Origin: Aureimonas jatrophae
GTDB lineage: Bacteria; Pseudomonadota; Alphaproteobacteria; Rhizobiales; Rhizobiaceae
DNA: 64,000 nt
NCBI RefSeq assembly: GCF_900104035.1
Contig: NZ_FNIT01000003.1
Span: 412,816 to 476,815, forward strand
Direction of reading: 5' to 3'
Of the stretch, positions 1-10,796 are shown in pieces. The first letter of the stretch is position 1; every line of letters starts with the position of its first letter. The notes below the pieces were generated by a model, which worked only from the letters and a program-made list of their open reading frames with translations, had not been told where the DNA came from and did not search any database. Both the position numbers and the translations under genes were made by a program.

Positions 1-299
1 GCGGCTTAGCTGCCGTCGAAGGCGACGTGATCCCGTTCGGGATGGTGCTCGGCAACCGCGCCTACCTGTCCGGTTTGAATGTGATTGGCATGAAGCGCGC
101 TGGGTTCAATCGAGACGCGATCCGAAACGTGCGGAAGGCCTATCGAATGCTCTTTTCCGACGACTTGACCTTCCGCGAAAACATCGACGAGGTGGAAACC
201 GAATTCCCGGATGATCCGCTAGTTCAGGATCTGCTCGGCTTCATTCGTGCGGGTGGCGATCGCGCGATATGTTTTCCCCGCAGCGTTCGTCCGGCGTAA
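1..299 (+). CDS. lpxA: UDP-N-acetylglucosamine acyltransferase LpxA, C-terminal end (partial)
   Basis: LpxA adds the 3-hydroxyacyl chain to UDP-GlcNAc, the first cytoplasmic step of lipid A synthesis. Only the last ~98 codons are present; the gene enters from the left edge in the frame starting at base 3. The visible part reads GDVIPFGMVLGNRA, the end of the left-handed beta-helix, followed by the helical C-terminal domain (GLNVIGMKRAGF, then RNVRKAYRMLF), which is typical of LpxA. The stop is 15 bases before lpxI, and the lpxA-lpxI-lpxB order is the usual alphaproteobacterial arrangement, so co-transcription is likely. The start and hexapeptide-repeat part lie outside the window. Confidence 0.95.
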   Translation, partial: GLAAVEGDVIPFGMVLGNRAYLSGLNVIGMKRAGFNRDAIRNVRKAYRMLFSDDLTFRENIDEVETEFPDDPLVQDLLGFIRAGGDRAICFPRSVRPA

Positions 300-314
300 T
301 GCGCAGCAAAAGCC

Positions 315-1166
315 ATGGCCGCTGACGGTCGGATTGCGATCTTCGCTGGCGGTGGATCGCTTCCGAGAATCGTGGCGAGACGCGCATCGGAACAGGGTCT
401 ATCGCCGTTCATCATACCGATTGCCGACGGTTCATCAGAAGGTTGGTCGGACTATAGCCATCGGCACTTTCCTTGGTCCCGAACAGGCGACGTGTTCGGG
501 TTTCTGAGGCGTCTGGGCATAGTCCAGGTTTTGTTCTGCGGTACGATCTCGGTTCGACCCGACTACCGCTCACTTTTGCCGAGCTTACGAACGCTGTTGA
601 TGCTTCCCGAGCTCTTCCGCATCGTTCGCGGCGGCGACGACAGCATGTTACGAGCCGTCGCCGGAGCGTTCGAGCGGCGTGGGTTTGAGGTGGTATCGGT
701 CCAATCCATCGCACCGGAACTGGTAACTCCGAAAGGCGTGGCGACCTTCCGAGAACCCGACAACCGTGAGACGCTTGCAATCGGACGCGCCTACGAAGCA
801 GCCCTACGACTCGGTTCTGTTGATGCAGGACAGGCTGTCGTTGCATCTGCCGATCGTATTATCGCGCTCGAAGGTATCGAAGGAACGCGTGAGATGCTCA
901 ACCGCGTTGCCGAGTTGCGTTTGAGAGGACGCATTGGCCGTGCAGAACCCTGTGTTCTCTTCAAAGCCTTCAAACCGCAGCAGGACGAGCGTTTCGATTT
1001 GCCAAGCATTGGCGTTGAGACTGTTCATGAGGCGACGGCAGCGGGACTGGCAGGTATCGCCCTGACAGCTGGCCAATCCCTAATCATCGGCCATGACGAT
1101 GTCCTGGGAGCGATGAACCAAGCCGGCCTTTTCCTCGTCGGCGTCGATAGCGAACGGTTGGCGTGA
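315..1166 (+). CDS. lpxI: UDP-2,3-diacylglucosamine pyrophosphatase LpxI
   Basis: LpxI hydrolyses UDP-2,3-diacylglucosamine to lipid X and UMP; it replaces LpxH in alphaproteobacteria. The 283-residue protein begins with GRIAIFAGGGSLPRIV, the nucleotide-binding-like N-terminal part, and carries the C-terminal DUF1009 region with DLPSIGVETV around residue 228, where the family has its essential aspartate. Length matches characterised LpxI. The stop TGA overlaps the GTG start of lpxB by 4 bases, a translational-coupling arrangement. The assignment rests on motif, length and operon position. Confidence 0.94.
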   Translation: MAADGRIAIFAGGGSLPRIVARRASEQGLSPFIIPIADGSSEGWSDYSHRHFPWSRTGDVFGFLRRLGIVQVLFCGTISVRPDYRSLLPSLRTLLMLPELFRIVRGGDDSMLRAVAGAFERRGFEVVSVQSIAPELVTPKGVATFREPDNRETLAIGRAYEAALRLGSVDAGQAVVASADRIIALEGIEGTREMLNRVAELRLRGRIGRAEPCVLFKAFKPQQDERFDLPSIGVETVHEATAAGLAGIALTAGQSLIIGHDDVLGAMNQAGLFLVGVDSERLA

Positions 1167-2347
1167 AGGTCGCTTTCGTTCTTGGCGAAGAGTCGGCCGA
1201 CCGTATCGGGGCTGATATCGCGGCAGCCCTCAAGGCACGGCTCGGAGAAAGCTTTCATCCCATCGGCCTAGGTGGGCGCGCTATGGGCGCACAGGGACTG
1301 AGCAGTCTATTCCCGATCGAAGAATTATCGATCGTTGGACTGGGTGCCATTCTGGCTCGCTTCCCACAGCTCCTCGCGCGCCTTCACCAAACCGTTCAGT
1401 TCCTGCTGAAGGAGCGACCGGACGTCATCGTGACGATCGACAGCTTCACTTTCACCAATCGGGTGGCACTTCGCGTCAAGAAGGCTTGGCCGACCGCGCG
1501 TATCGTCAACGTGGTACCACCAGCCGTGTGGGCGTATCGTCCTCACCGGGCGACGAAGCTCGCTCGTGCGGTTGAACACAGCGTGAGTCTCTTTCCGTTC
1601 GAACCCGAGGTTCTCGCTTCGCATGGCGGCCCACCAGCCACCTACGTTGGTCATCCCCTCCTATCTCATCCCCACCTTCAGCCAATCCTAGAACGAGATG
1701 CACTTGCGGGGATGAGATCTCCGCATTCCCCGCCGCGTTTGGTTGTCCTTCCAGGATCGCGGCGAAGCGAGGTCTCCCGCCTGATGAAGGATTTTGGTCG
1801 TACGGCCGAGATACTACGGAAGATGCATCCTGCCATTGAGATCTCGCTGCCGACGCTCCCGAGGGTACGATCAAACGTGGAGCGCGAACTCGAGTCGTGG
1901 GCAGTCCGCCCAAACCTGGTCACATCCGAAAGCGGTAAGTGGGACGCCTTTGCACAGGCCGATGCTGCGCTCGCCGCATCAGGTACCGTATCCCTTGAAC
2001 TGGCTCTAGCCGGCGTCCCAATGGTACTCGCCTACAGGCTCGATCCGATTGGATACATGATGCGTCACCTTGTGACCGGGTGGACTGCCGCGCTGCCCAA
2101 CTTCGCGGCCGGACATCCACTCGTGCCGGAGCATTTCCACGAGTTGATTCGCCCTGAAACCTTAGCACGGCGTCTTTCGAGGCTTATCAGCGACACTCCG
2201 GAGCGTGCCGCGCAACAAGCGGGCTTTGTGGAGATCCGTCGGCGCATGAACGTTGCACGGCCGCCTGCAGAAGCAACTGCGGACATCATATTGAGCGTCG
2301 CGACACAGAAAAGGGGCGCCGCAACGACGCCCCTGACCACAGTATAG
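1163..2347 (+). CDS. lpxB: Lipid-A-disaccharide synthase LpxB
   Basis: LpxB (glycosyltransferase family 19) condenses lipid X with UDP-2,3-diacylglucosamine to give lipid A disaccharide at the inner face of the cytoplasmic membrane. The 394-residue product shows PPAVWAYRPHR in the middle, VGHPLL, LPGSRRSEV at the start of the C-terminal nucleotide-binding half, and SGTVSLELALAGVPMV, the donor-binding loop. The start is GTG overlapping the lpxI stop. The 3' end holds a hairpin that reads as a terminator for the opposing gltA, so the two convergent transcripts end within the same few bases. Confidence 0.95.
   Translation: MKVAFVLGEESADRIGADIAAALKARLGESFHPIGLGGRAMGAQGLSSLFPIEELSIVGLGAILARFPQLLARLHQTVQFLLKERPDVIVTIDSFTFTNRVALRVKKAWPTARIVNVVPPAVWAYRPHRATKLARAVEHSVSLFPFEPEVLASHGGPPATYVGHPLLSHPHLQPILERDALAGMRSPHSPPRLVVLPGSRRSEVSRLMKDFGRTAEILRKMHPAIEISLPTLPRVRSNVERELESWAVRPNLVTSESGKWDAFAQADAALAASGTVSLELALAGVPMVLAYRLDPIGYMMRHLVTGWTAALPNFAAGHPLVPEHFHELIRPETLARRLSRLISDTPERAAQQAGFVEIRRRMNVARPPAEATADIILSVATQKRGAATTPLTTV
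2309..2333 (-). terminator. Intrinsic terminator for gltA
   Basis: On the minus strand, 33 bases past the gltA stop, GGGGCG and CGCCCC pair around a 9-base loop and are followed by TTTT (bases 2309-2312 read on the minus strand). On the plus strand the hairpin lies inside the last codons of lpxB and has no T-run, so it is assigned to gltA. Confidence 0.7.
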
Positions 2348-2365
2348 ATAGAATCTTGTATCAAC

Positions 2366-3655
2366 TTACCCGCGTTGATCAATGCCGAGATAATCACGAC
2401 GTGGCGCGCCGGTGTACAACTGCCGGGGTCGCCCGATGCGCTGCTGCGGGTCTTCGATCATTTCATTCCACTGCGCGATCCAACCGACCGTGCGTGCGAC
2501 TGCGAAGAGGACCGTAAACATTTCGGTTGGGAAACCCAGAGCCTTCAGCGTGATGCCCGAGTAGAAGTCGACGTTCGGGTAGAGCTTCTTCTCGACGAAA
2601 TACTCGTCGTTCAACGCGATATGCTCAAGCTCCATCGCGACCTCCAACAACGGGTCGTCCCTGATACCGAGCTCGTCGAGGACCTCATGACAGGTCTGCT
2701 GCATGATCTTCGCGCGCGGGTCATAGTTTTTGTAAACGCGATGACCGAAGCCCATCAGGCGGAAGGGATCGTTCTTGTCTTTCGCCCGCGCGATAAATTC
2801 GGGGATACGATCCTTCGTCCCGATCTCGCCCAGCATATTCAACGCGGCTTCGTTCGCCCCACCGTGGGCCGGTCCCCAAAGGCACGCGATGCCGGCGGCA
2901 ATACAGGCGAAGGGGTTCGCGCCCGATGAACCCGCAAGACGAACCGTTGATGTGGATGCGTTCTGCTCGTGATCGGCATGTAGGATGAAGATGCGATCCA
3001 TCGCCTTGGCGAGCGTCGCGTTAATATGGTACGGCTCGCAAGGAACTGCGAAGCACATATGCAAGAAATTTTCTGCATATGTCAGATCGTTGCGCGGATA
3101 AACGAATGGCTGACCGATGTGATACTTGTAGGCCATTGCAGCCAAGGTCGGAGTCTTGGCAATCATCCGTATCGAGGCAACCATACGTTGGTGAGGGTCG
3201 GTGATATCAGTCGAGTCGTGGTAGAAGGCCGACAATGCGCCGACGGAGCCAACCATGACCGCCATTGGATGGGCATCTCGCCGGAAGCCCGTGTAGAAGC
3301 GGGACATCTGCTCGTGAACCATTGTATGGCGGGTTACACGATAGACGAAGTCTTCCTTCTCGTGTGCCGTCGGCAGCTCACCGTAAAGCAAGAGGTAGCA
3401 AGTCTCGAGGAAATCGCCCCGCTCAGCCAACTGGTCAATCGAGTAGCCGCGATGCAGCAAGACACCCTCATCACCGTCGATGTAGGTGATCTTGGACTCG
3501 CACGATGCCGTCGACGTGAAGCCCGGGTCGTAAGTGAAGAGGCCGGTGTTCTTGTAGAGAGACGCGATATCGACGACGTCCGGACCGATCGTGCCATGAC
3601 GGAGCTGAAGCTCCGCGTTCTTGTCGCCAAGGACGAACTTTGCAGCTTCCGTCAT
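2366..3655 (-). CDS. gltA: Citrate synthase (type II, hexameric form)
   Basis: Citrate synthase condenses acetyl-CoA and oxaloacetate to enter the TCA cycle. The 429-residue length, the N-terminal beta domain ([26 protein letters not shown]) and catalytic motifs [12 protein letters not shown] (His), [15 protein letters not shown] (His) and NVDFYSGI (Asp) match the Gram-negative, NADH-sensitive GltA type. It stands alone on the minus strand, convergent with lpxB and followed by its own terminator. The 145-base gap to gltX should contain its promoter; I saw no clear -35/-10 pair. Confidence 0.97.
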   Translation of the reverse strand: MTEAAKFVLGDKNAELQLRHGTIGPDVVDIASLYKNTGLFTYDPGFTSTASCESKITYIDGDEGVLLHRGYSIDQLAERGDFLETCYLLLYGELPTAHEKEDFVYRVTRHTMVHEQMSRFYTGFRRDAHPMAVMVGSVGALSAFYHDSTDITDPHQRMVASIRMIAKTPTLAAMAYKYHIGQPFVYPRNDLTYAENFLHMCFAVPCEPYHINATLAKAMDRIFILHADHEQNASTSTVRLAGSSGANPFACIAAGIACLWGPAHGGANEAALNMLGEIGTKDRIPEFIARAKDKNDPFRLMGFGHRVYKNYDPRAKIMQQTCHEVLDELGIRDDPLLEVAMELEHIALNDEYFVEKKLYPNVDFYSGITLKALGFPTEMFTVLFAVARTVGWIAQWNEMIEDPQQRIGRPRQLYTGAPRRDYLGIDQRG

Positions 3656-3800
3656 TGATGTCCCTTTCCGGTAGTATGCGTGACTGCGTCCGTGGACGAC
3701 AGACGTTCATGGAGCTCGCCGGTGTCTAACAAATGAGCTCAGGCCGAGTGAGTTTTGATCATGGAAGATGCTGCACCGCAATGCCCTGGCAATGGAGATA

Positions 3801-5222
3801 TCAGCGTGACTGATCACGCAAACGCGCGAGGGATTCGCCTCGCCCGAGGACGGCGAGGACATCGAAGACGCCCGGAGATGTCGACCGTCCCGTCAAAGCG
3901 GCACGTAGCGGCTGCGCGACCTTCCCGAGCTTGATGCCCTTTTCTTCGGCGAAGGTTGTAACGACAACCTGCAACTCGGCCGCGGTAAACGCTGTGTTCG
4001 CATCCAGGCGGGGTAGAAGATCGGCAAGAAGTGCACGGGCATCGCTGGAGAGGATGGCGGACGCTTTATCGTCGAGCTCAAGCGGCCGTTGGGCGAACAA
4101 AAAGGCAGCGCCATCAACCAGCTCCACCAAGGTTTTCGCTCGTTCTTTCAAGCCGGGCATTGCGGCGAGCAGTAGGCGTCGCGTGGTGGCGTCATCCGCG
4201 ACACCCAGGATGGAGCCGTTGGGCAAGACATCGCGATCCAGCATCACCCGTTCCACGAGTTCCTCGTCCGAACTCGCGCGAATCCAGTGGCCATTGATGG
4301 CATCAAGCTTTGCGAAGTCGAGACGCGCCGCTCCCTTATTGATGTCCGATGCCTCGAACCAGGAAACCATTTGATCTGTGGTCATGATCTCATCGTCGCC
4401 ATGGCTCCAGCCCAAGCGAACGAGATAGTTTCTAAGCGCAACGGGTAGATAACCGAGCGCGCGGTAGGCCTCTATGCCAAGCGCGCCATGCCGCTTGGAA
4501 AGCTTCGCCCCGTCAGCTCCATGAATGAGTGGGATATGAGCCATGATGGGCACGTCCCAACCCATGGCGTCATAGATCAACGTTTGGCGTCCGGCGTTGG
4601 TCAGGTGATCGTCACCACGTATGATATGCGTGACGCCCATATCGTGATCGTCGACGACGACGGCGTGCATGTAGGTCGGCGTCCCGTCCGAACGCAGAAG
4701 GACAAAGTCGTCGAGATCCTTGTTTGGAAAGCGGACATCGCCCTGGACGAGATCCCGTACCAACGTTTCGCCTTCAGTCGGACTGCGAAGGCGTATCACC
4801 GGCTTCACACCGACAGGGGCCTCGGAAGGGTCACGGTCGCGCCAGCGTCCATCGTATCGTGGCGGACGCTTCTCGGCGATGGCGCGCTCCCGCATCTCCG
4901 CCAACTCTTCGGGCGTCGCAAAGCAGAGGTAGGCTTTGCCAGCCTTGAGAAGTTCTGCGGCAACTTCACGATGGCGAGCGGCTCGCTCGAACTGCGAGAT
5001 GGGTGGTTCATCAGCTTCTAGACCCAACCATGCAAGACCGTCGATGATGGCGTTGACCGCGGCATCGGTCGACCGCTCGCGATCGGTATCCTCGATACGC
5101 AGGAGCATGCGACCACCCGTGTGCCGAGCATAAAGCCAGTTGAACAGCGCCGTACGCGCACCGCCGATGTGAAGGTAGCCGGTCGGGGAGGGCGCGAAGC
5201 GCGTAACAACAGATGCAACCAT
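3801..5222 (-). CDS. gltX: Glutamyl-tRNA synthetase
   Basis: GltX charges tRNA-Glu. The frame is open upstream to 5423, but homology starts at the ATG at 5222, giving [15 protein letters not shown] and a 473-residue protein of normal length. Class I signatures are present: HIGG at residues 18-21 and KLSKR (KMSKS-type loop) near residue 245, followed by the all-helical anticodon-binding C-terminal half. Alphaproteobacteria often carry a second gltX paralogue that charges tRNA-Gln for the amidotransferase route; which of the two this is cannot be told here. The gene is divergent from comEC. Confidence 0.95.
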   Translation of the reverse strand: MVASVVTRFAPSPTGYLHIGGARTALFNWLYARHTGGRMLLRIEDTDRERSTDAAVNAIIDGLAWLGLEADEPPISQFERAARHREVAAELLKAGKAYLCFATPEELAEMRERAIAEKRPPRYDGRWRDRDPSEAPVGVKPVIRLRSPTEGETLVRDLVQGDVRFPNKDLDDFVLLRSDGTPTYMHAVVVDDHDMGVTHIIRGDDHLTNAGRQTLIYDAMGWDVPIMAHIPLIHGADGAKLSKRHGALGIEAYRALGYLPVALRNYLVRLGWSHGDDEIMTTDQMVSWFEASDINKGAARLDFAKLDAINGHWIRASSDEELVERVMLDRDVLPNGSILGVADDATTRRLLLAAMPGLKERAKTLVELVDGAAFLFAQRPLELDDKASAILSSDARALLADLLPRLDANTAFTAAELQVVVTTFAEEKGIKLGKVAQPLRAALTGRSTSPGVFDVLAVLGRGESLARLRDQSR

Positions 5223-5354
5223 GAAGCCTCGCTGCGTAACGGCCGACCAACGACGAATTTGCCGGTGGAAGACCTCAATCTCCTTCGCAGGAAGCGATCC
5301 CCGCGGTGCGCAGGTGTGTAGCATAGCGAAGGTCGGGGACAAGCGGAGCAGATC

Positions 5355-7589
5355 GTGTCGGCACCGCAACAGCATATGCAAGCCCGATCGATCCTCAATC
5401 CCTTCCTTGTCACCTATCGTCATCGCGTTGTGACGACAGCGAACGATCTGCTGGATTTAGAAGCGAAGGCCCGCTCGGCGTTCGCGTTATGGCCGATCTC
5501 GATGGGGTTCGGCATCGCCGCCTTCTACGCAGATCAGTTCATCGTACCCGTGTCTGTCTTGCTCTGCGGGCTCGTGTCGGCCGTGATCGCGATCGCTTGC
5601 TACCGCTCACGCCCCTCCATCCATCTCATGGGTATCGTCGTCCTTGGATTGCTTGCCGGCCAGGGCCTAGCGCACGTTGAAGTGTCGCGGACGAAAACCA
5701 CGATCATATCCGGCGATGCAACGACTCGGATTGTGGGACGGGTTCTTGGTCGCGAGACCGATGACCGCGGCCGCCAGCGGTACAACCTCAGACTCATTTC
5801 GACCGATCGGCCGACACTTTCACGTCCACCGGAACGGGTTCGAATTCTTGTTTCAGCGCGCCATACGCCCTTGGCGATCGGCTCGCTCTACCATGGCCTC
5901 GTCCGGCTTCGGCCTCCGGCAGGTCCCGCCTACCCAGGCGGTCATGACTTCAGCTTTGCGCCCTACTTCGATGGCCTCGGAGCGTATGGTTTCGCCCTCG
6001 GCGTTCCGAATTCGTCGCTCACGACCACGCTGACCGTCTCGGACCATCTCACTCGTCTCCGCCTATCGATGGGCGAACGAATACGAGATGAACTTCCAGG
6101 AGCCGTCGGCGCTGTTGCGTCAGCGCTTATCACAGGAGAACGTGCCGGCATCCCGCAGGCCATTGAAGACGATCTTCGTGCGACGAGCCTCGCGCACATC
6201 CTATCGATCTCCGGTTTTCATATGTCGTTGGTCGCGGGTTTTTGCATGGTGGCGGTCCGCTGCCTACTCGCATGCTTCCCGTCCGTTGCACTTCGGTGGC
6301 CGATACGCAAGGTGGCAGCCTTCGCAGCACTGGTGGCGACAACATTTTACCTCCTGCTGAGCGGCGACAACGCTGCGACGGTGCGCTCATTCATCATGAT
6401 CACCTTGATGCTCGGAGCTGTGCTGATCGATAGGCCGTCACTCACGTTACGCAACGTCGCACTTGCAGCGGTAATCGTCATGGTTCTCACACCGCATGCC
6501 GTACTGACCGCAACGTTCCAGATGTCGTTTGCTGCAACGGCAGCTTTGGTCGGCGCCTTCGGTGCTTACGCGCGTTGGCGATCGGGGGAGGAGGCGCAGG
6601 GCGCTCGAACAGAGCGCAGCGTGTTCCAGTCCATCTATCTCGCACTGGCTGCTGCCGCTCTTTCGGCCATCATCGCTGGCATGGCGACGGCACCGTATGG
6701 TGTCTACCAGTTCCAACGCGTCGCGCCGTTCGGCCTTGTGGCCAACCTAGTTGCAACGCCGATCTTCAGCTTCTGGGTCATGCCGTTGGCGCTTGTATCC
6801 GCGCTTGCCATGCCGTTCGGGCTCGAACGCATTCCGCTCACCGGCATGGGATATGGCCTCGAGCTATCTTTCGTGCTCGCTCGTCATTTGGCGACCTGGT
6901 TACCCGATCAGGCAACAGGACGCATCAGCACAGCGAGCCTGCTTCTCTTCACGCTCGCGATCCTAGCTTTGTCATTCTGCGCATCGCGCCTACGGTGGTC
7001 GTGCATTCCACTTGCACTAGCGGCAGTCATGTACCTGCCGCCAAAGGCCGAGCCGGAAGCCGTTCTATTCGAAGATGGTCGTCAACTCGCACTTCTGATG
7101 CCAAGCGGCATCTTGCAGACGCCCTCTAATCGGCCGAACCGTTTTGTTACGGAACAGTGGCTTCGGGTATTCTCGCTCGTTCCGGGTCGAAATACGTCGC
7201 CGAGCTTCTTGTGCAGCGGCGGCATCTGCCGAGCAGAAACGCGGTCGGGAGTTCGGATCAGTTGGACAGACGACTGGCGCAACTGGCCTGCAGTTTGCGA
7301 GGATGCCGATGTTGCGATCGTGGCTCGGGCTATCCGCTCGACGGAATGCCCTGATGGTGGGCTTCTCGTCACGCTGAGAAGCTTGCGACTCTCCGGTAGT
7401 CTCGCAATCTCCAAGAACTCCGCCGGAGTCACCATCGAACCATCGGTCGATCCAGATCGTCAGCCATGGAACGCCCATCGTAGAGAGCCATGGCCAGAGT
7501 TTTGGCGGCGTTCAGACGCGACGACCGCTCGCACGATAACCCTTAGTGATACCGTCGGATCAAGCCAACGAGACGCCCTTGAACCTTGA
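5355..7589 (+). CDS. comEC: ComEC/Rec2-type competence membrane channel
   Basis: ComEC forms the inner-membrane channel that passes single-stranded DNA in natural transformation. The 744-residue protein has an N-terminal DUF4131 region (about 30-210) with several membrane segments, and a Competence domain (about 230-520) with the signature [15 protein letters not shown]. The C-terminal ~190 residues do not show the HxHxDH motif of the metallo-beta-lactamase-like nuclease domain found in Bacillus ComEC, so the channel is probably without a nuclease. Start uncertain: GTG at 5355, or ATG at 5376. Its 3' end overlaps lexA by 47 bases, tail to tail. Competence itself is not shown; comEC is widespread in rhizobial chromosomes at this place. 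Confidence 0.88.
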   Translation: MSAPQQHMQARSILNPFLVTYRHRVVTTANDLLDLEAKARSAFALWPISMGFGIAAFYADQFIVPVSVLLCGLVSAVIAIACYRSRPSIHLMGIVVLGLLAGQGLAHVEVSRTKTTIISGDATTRIVGRVLGRETDDRGRQRYNLRLISTDRPTLSRPPERVRILVSARHTPLAIGSLYHGLVRLRPPAGPAYPGGHDFSFAPYFDGLGAYGFALGVPNSSLTTTLTVSDHLTRLRLSMGERIRDELPGAVGAVASALITGERAGIPQAIEDDLRATSLAHILSISGFHMSLVAGFCMVAVRCLLACFPSVALRWPIRKVAAFAALVATTFYLLLSGDNAATVRSFIMITLMLGAVLIDRPSLTLRNVALAAVIVMVLTPHAVLTATFQMSFAATAALVGAFGAYARWRSGEEAQGARTERSVFQSIYLALAAAALSAIIAGMATAPYGVYQFQRVAPFGLVANLVATPIFSFWVMPLALVSALAMPFGLERIPLTGMGYGLELSFVLARHLATWLPDQATGRISTASLLLFTLAILALSFCASRLRWSCIPLALAAVMYLPPKAEPEAVLFEDGRQLALLMPSGILQTPSNRPNRFVTEQWLRVFSLVPGRNTSPSFLCSGGICRAETRSGVRISWTDDWRNWPAVCEDADVAIVARAIRSTECPDGGLLVTLRSLRLSGSLAISKNSAGVTIEPSVDPDRQPWNAHRREPWPEFWRRSDATTARTITLSDTVGSSQRDALEP

Positions 7590-8250
7590 CGCGGCTCGCT
7601 CGCAGTTCGCGGGTTTCGTAAGCCGGGTTGGCAGCTTCGAGAGAGATCATGTCACCTCGCCGACGAAACCGCTTGAGGGTCGCTTCCTCGTCATCGACGA
7701 GCGCAACGACGATCTCACCCGCCGAGGCATTGTCGGTCTTCTGAATCAGAACCGTGTCGCCATCGAGGATACCGGCGTCCACCATGGAATCACCCTTCAC
7801 CTCAAGGGCGTAATGCTCACCGAGCCCAATCATCTCCGCTGGCAAGGCAATCGAATGCGTATTCTGCTGGATGGCGGAGATGGGGACGCCGGCCGCAATC
7901 CGTCCCATGACCGGTATAGCCATAGCCTCACTATCGGGCACGACGTCACGATGCGCTGACGCACGGGACGCGTCTTCACGCGAGCGACGGGCAGAAGAGA
8001 GATCGACGACCTGTGCGGCTTTGGTGGTCACACCAGCGTCCGGCGATTTAATCACCTCGAGAGCGCGAGCGCGGTTCGGCAGACGCCGGATGAATCCGCG
8101 TTCCTCAAGGGCCGTGATGAGGCGGTGAATGCCGGACTTGGACTTAAGATCCAATGCGTCCTTCATTTCGTCGAACGACGGCGGAACGCCGGCGGATTGC
8201 AGACGCTCCTGAATGAAGACCAGCAACTCATGCTGCTTTCGCGTGAGCAT
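7543..8250 (-). CDS. lexA: SOS repressor LexA
   Basis: LexA represses DNA-damage genes and cleaves itself when RecA filaments form. The start chosen is the ATG at 8250 ([15 protein letters not shown]), giving 235 residues, the usual alphaproteobacterial length; the open frame upstream has no homology. Residues 1-65 are the winged helix-turn-helix ([16 protein letters not shown]), and the C-terminal S24 peptidase domain has the nucleophile in [10 protein letters not shown] and the general base in EATLKRF. It is the last gene of the minus-strand run from the ppiD-like gene, but it has its own LexA box upstream at 8294-8308, so autoregulation is expected. Confidence 0.97.
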   Translation of the reverse strand: MLTRKQHELLVFIQERLQSAGVPPSFDEMKDALDLKSKSGIHRLITALEERGFIRRLPNRARALEVIKSPDAGVTTKAAQVVDLSSARRSREDASRASAHRDVVPDSEAMAIPVMGRIAAGVPISAIQQNTHSIALPAEMIGLGEHYALEVKGDSMVDAGILDGDTVLIQKTDNASAGEIVVALVDDEEATLKRFRRRGDMISLEAANPAYETRELRASRVKVQGRLVGLIRRYH

Positions 8251-8293
8251 CGTATGATTCCCGACCAAAACAAACCCTGAACAAACGGTATCT

Positions 8294-8308
8294 GTTCCTC
8301 TTGTGTTC
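8294..8308 (-). promoter_or_regulatory. LexA-binding site (SOS box) of lexA
   Basis: Perfect GTTC-N7-GTTC (GTTCCTCTTGTGTTC), the known alphaproteobacterial LexA operator form, centred about 50 bases upstream of the lexA ATG and just past the moeA stop. Its position in the only gap of an otherwise overlapping operon supports a separate, SOS-controlled lexA promoter. Confidence 0.85.
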
Positions 8309-8317
8309 CGCAAGAGA

Positions 8318-9514
8318 TCAGGCCAGGCGAATATACTCGCATCGATCGCCTGCTGATGCCTTTGGCGCGTTTGCTGGGCGGACCAAGAGGGCGTCCGCTT
8401 GAGCGAAGATCGACAGAAGCGAGGAGTCCTGTCGCGCCAGTGGTTCGATACGGGCTCCGTCGCCCGTCACATCCAGTCGGGCCCGCATGAATTCGGTCCG
8501 GTGATCGTTGGGCGGGAGGTCACAAGCAAGGCGACCACTCTCGCGACAGGATGTGTGTTCGTATCCCTGCATGCGGCGGATCAGCGGAACCAAGAACACG
8601 GTGGCTGTCACCAAAGAGGACGCTGGGTTGCCAGGAAGGCCGAGAACGCGCGTCCGCCCATAACGTCCTGCCATGAGCGGCTTGCCCGGACGCATGGCGA
8701 CCTTCATGAAATCGAGCGTTACTCCGTGCATCTGGAGTCCCGATGCGACGAGATCGTGATCTCCAACCGACGCGCCGCCAATCGTGACCAAGATATCGAT
8801 CTGGGCAGCAAAGGCTTCGTGGAGGCACCGATCGAGTTCCTCCATACGATCGCCGACGATGCCGAGGTCGATCACCGAGGCGCCCGCGCCTTCCGCCAGG
8901 GCAGCGATGCCGTAGACGTTCGACGCAACGATTTGATCGGGTCCGACCGGCTGACCCGGCCGGACGAGTTCGTCTCCGGTCGACAGGATCCCAACCTTTG
9001 GTTGCCGGCAAACGACGACGTCAGGATGTCCACCGCTTGCAACAAGGGCAACTGAGGCCGCTCGCAGGCGCGAACCAAGCGGAACGAGCAGGTCGCCGGA
9101 CGTGAAGTCGTTTCCGCGTGGGCGGACATGCCTGCCGGTTTGGGTGCTACTGCGCAGCATGACCGAGTCGTCAGCACGGTCGACGTCTTCTTGCAGAACC
9201 ACGGCATCAGCGCCAAACGGCATGGGCGCGCCGGTGAAGATGCGAACACATTCGCCGAAACCGACAACTCCATCGAAGCGCCGACCGGCGGCTGACTCAC
9301 CGATCAGGCGAAGCGTCCGCTGCGTTTGCGTGTCGGTCGCGCGCACCGCGTAGCCGTCCATGGCTGACGCGTCGAAATCCGGTTGGGTACGGATGGCCCG
9401 GATATCCGCGCCTGTGACGCGGCCGGCTCCCTCTCGAAGGCGGACGACCTCATTCTCCCGCACCGGCTGCACACCGGCCAGCACCCTGTCGATCGCCTCT
9501 TCTATAGGAAGCAT
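8318..9514 (-). CDS. moeA: Molybdopterin molybdenumtransferase MoeA
   Basis: MoeA inserts molybdate into adenylated molybdopterin to finish the molybdenum cofactor. The 398-residue protein has the family motifs in order: [12 protein letters not shown] near residue 50, [23 protein letters not shown] in the MogA-like domain, and [11 protein letters not shown]. The ATG overlaps the moaC stop (ATGA), so translation is coupled. It sits between moaC and lexA, a conserved rhizobial arrangement. Confidence 0.95.
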   Translation of the reverse strand: MLPIEEAIDRVLAGVQPVRENEVVRLREGAGRVTGADIRAIRTQPDFDASAMDGYAVRATDTQTQRTLRLIGESAAGRRFDGVVGFGECVRIFTGAPMPFGADAVVLQEDVDRADDSVMLRSSTQTGRHVRPRGNDFTSGDLLVPLGSRLRAASVALVASGGHPDVVVCRQPKVGILSTGDELVRPGQPVGPDQIVASNVYGIAALAEGAGASVIDLGIVGDRMEELDRCLHEAFAAQIDILVTIGGASVGDHDLVASGLQMHGVTLDFMKVAMRPGKPLMAGRYGRTRVLGLPGNPASSLVTATVFLVPLIRRMQGYEHTSCRESGRLACDLPPNDHRTEFMRARLDVTGDGARIEPLARQDSSLLSIFAQADALLVRPANAPKASAGDRCEYIRLA

Positions 9515-9993
9515 CAGGCGGTCCAGTCTCCTGATCGGCCGCCACCTTTCTGAACCACCCGCACGGCCGTCATCGACATCGTGCGGTCGACCGCCTTCGC
9601 CATGTCATAGATCGTCAACGCACCGACCGTAACAGCGGTCAGGGCTTCCATTTCCACGCCCGTCTTACCAGAGAGACGGACCTCTGATCGAAGCCGAATG
9701 CCGGGCAGCGCCGGCTCGAAATCGAACTCCAGCGCAACCTTCTCAAGCATCAAAGGATGACAAAGCGGAATGAGTTCGGAGGCTCGCTTGGCGGCCATGA
9801 TGCCGGCGACACGTGCGGTCGCCAGAACATCCCCCTTCTTCAGGTTGCCCTGCCGGATAAGCTCTAACGTTTCGGGCTGCATGACGACCAAAGCTTCCGC
9901 CTTGGCGAAGCGCACGGTGACGTCCTTGTCGCCGACGTCCACCATCACGGCTGCTCCCGTCGCGTCCAGATGGGTCAGACGGTCCTCGCTCAT
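9514..9993 (-). CDS. moaC: Cyclic pyranopterin monophosphate synthase MoaC
   Basis: MoaC works after MoaA to make cyclic pyranopterin monophosphate, the first stable molybdenum-cofactor intermediate. The 159-residue length and motifs [11 protein letters not shown] and [12 protein letters not shown], with the conserved DMAKAVD near the end, fit MoaC. It overlaps trpC by 4 bases upstream and moeA downstream. Only moaC and moeA of the pathway are here; moaA, moaD and moaE must lie elsewhere. Confidence 0.96.
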   Translation of the reverse strand: MSEDRLTHLDATGAAVMVDVGDKDVTVRFAKAEALVVMQPETLELIRQGNLKKGDVLATARVAGIMAAKRASELIPLCHPLMLEKVALEFDFEPALPGIRLRSEVRLSGKTGVEMEALTAVTVGALTIYDMAKAVDRTMSMTAVRVVQKGGGRSGDWTA

Positions 9994-10796
9994 ACAGAGG
10001 TTCCCACCGTCCCGAGAAGCGCCCGTGTCGCGCTTTCGACATCTGCCTCGCGCATGAGGCTTTCTCCGACCAGGAACGCATGCATTCCGCGGCGTTCCAG
10101 ACGACGACAGTCGCTGTGGGTCGCGATGCCACTTTCACCGACGAGAATGCGGTCGGACGGTATGAGCCTCGCCAGGCGTTCACTCACGGCGAGATCGGTC
10201 ACGAATGTCCGTAGGTTGCGGTTGTTGACGCCGATAAGCGGCGAGCGGAGCTTGAGAGCGCGCTCGGCCTCCGCTTCATCATGCACCTCGATGAGAACGT
10301 CGAGTTGCCATTCATCCGCGGCAGCCTCCAACTCCTGAGCGAGAACGTCATCGACGGCAGCCATGATAACGAGAATGGCATCCGCGCCCCACGCCCGCGC
10401 TTCCACGACCTGATAGGGGTCGAACAGGAAATCCTTACGTAAGACAGGGAGTTGCGTGGCCTCGCGCGCCTCGACCAGATACTTCGGATGACCCTGAAAT
10501 GACGGCGCGTCGGTCAGAACGCTGAGACAGGCAGCCCCGCCTTTTTCGTAGGCGCGAGCGAGCTCTGCCGGCGCGAACTCCTGACGTATCAAACCTCGCG
10601 ATGGACTTGCCTTTTTGATCTCGGCAATCAGTCCGAAAGCCCCACGTTGTCTCTGCCTTCGAAGAGCAGCGGCGAAGCCGCGAACTGGGGTCGCATGGCG
10701 CGCTTGTTCTTCGATTTCAGGAAACGGAACTGCAGAACGAGCGGCGGCGATTTCCGCTCGCTTGTAGATTTCGATCTGCGCTAGGATGTCGGTCAA
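9990..10796 (-). CDS. trpC: Indole-3-glycerol phosphate synthase TrpC
   Basis: TrpC closes the indole ring in tryptophan synthesis. The 268-residue TIM barrel shows [10 protein letters not shown] (catalytic Lys), [30 protein letters not shown] and VGESGI, all family positions. It is a stand-alone TrpC, not fused to TrpF. It overlaps trpD by 4 bases upstream and moaC by 4 bases downstream, so the operon is translationally coupled along its length. Confidence 0.97.
   Translation of the reverse strand: MTDILAQIEIYKRAEIAAARSAVPFPEIEEQARHATPVRGFAAALRRQRQRGAFGLIAEIKKASPSRGLIRQEFAPAELARAYEKGGAACLSVLTDAPSFQGHPKYLVEAREATQLPVLRKDFLFDPYQVVEARAWGADAILVIMAAVDDVLAQELEAAADEWQLDVLIEVHDEAEAERALKLRSPLIGVNNRNLRTFVTDLAVSERLARLIPSDRILVGESGIATHSDCRRLERRGMHAFLVGESLMREADVESATRALLGTVGTSV

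Noticed and set aside
2309..2333. Terminator for lpxB on the plus strand
   Set aside because: The hairpin lies inside the lpxB coding end and has no T-run on that strand; it fits gltA on the minus strand.
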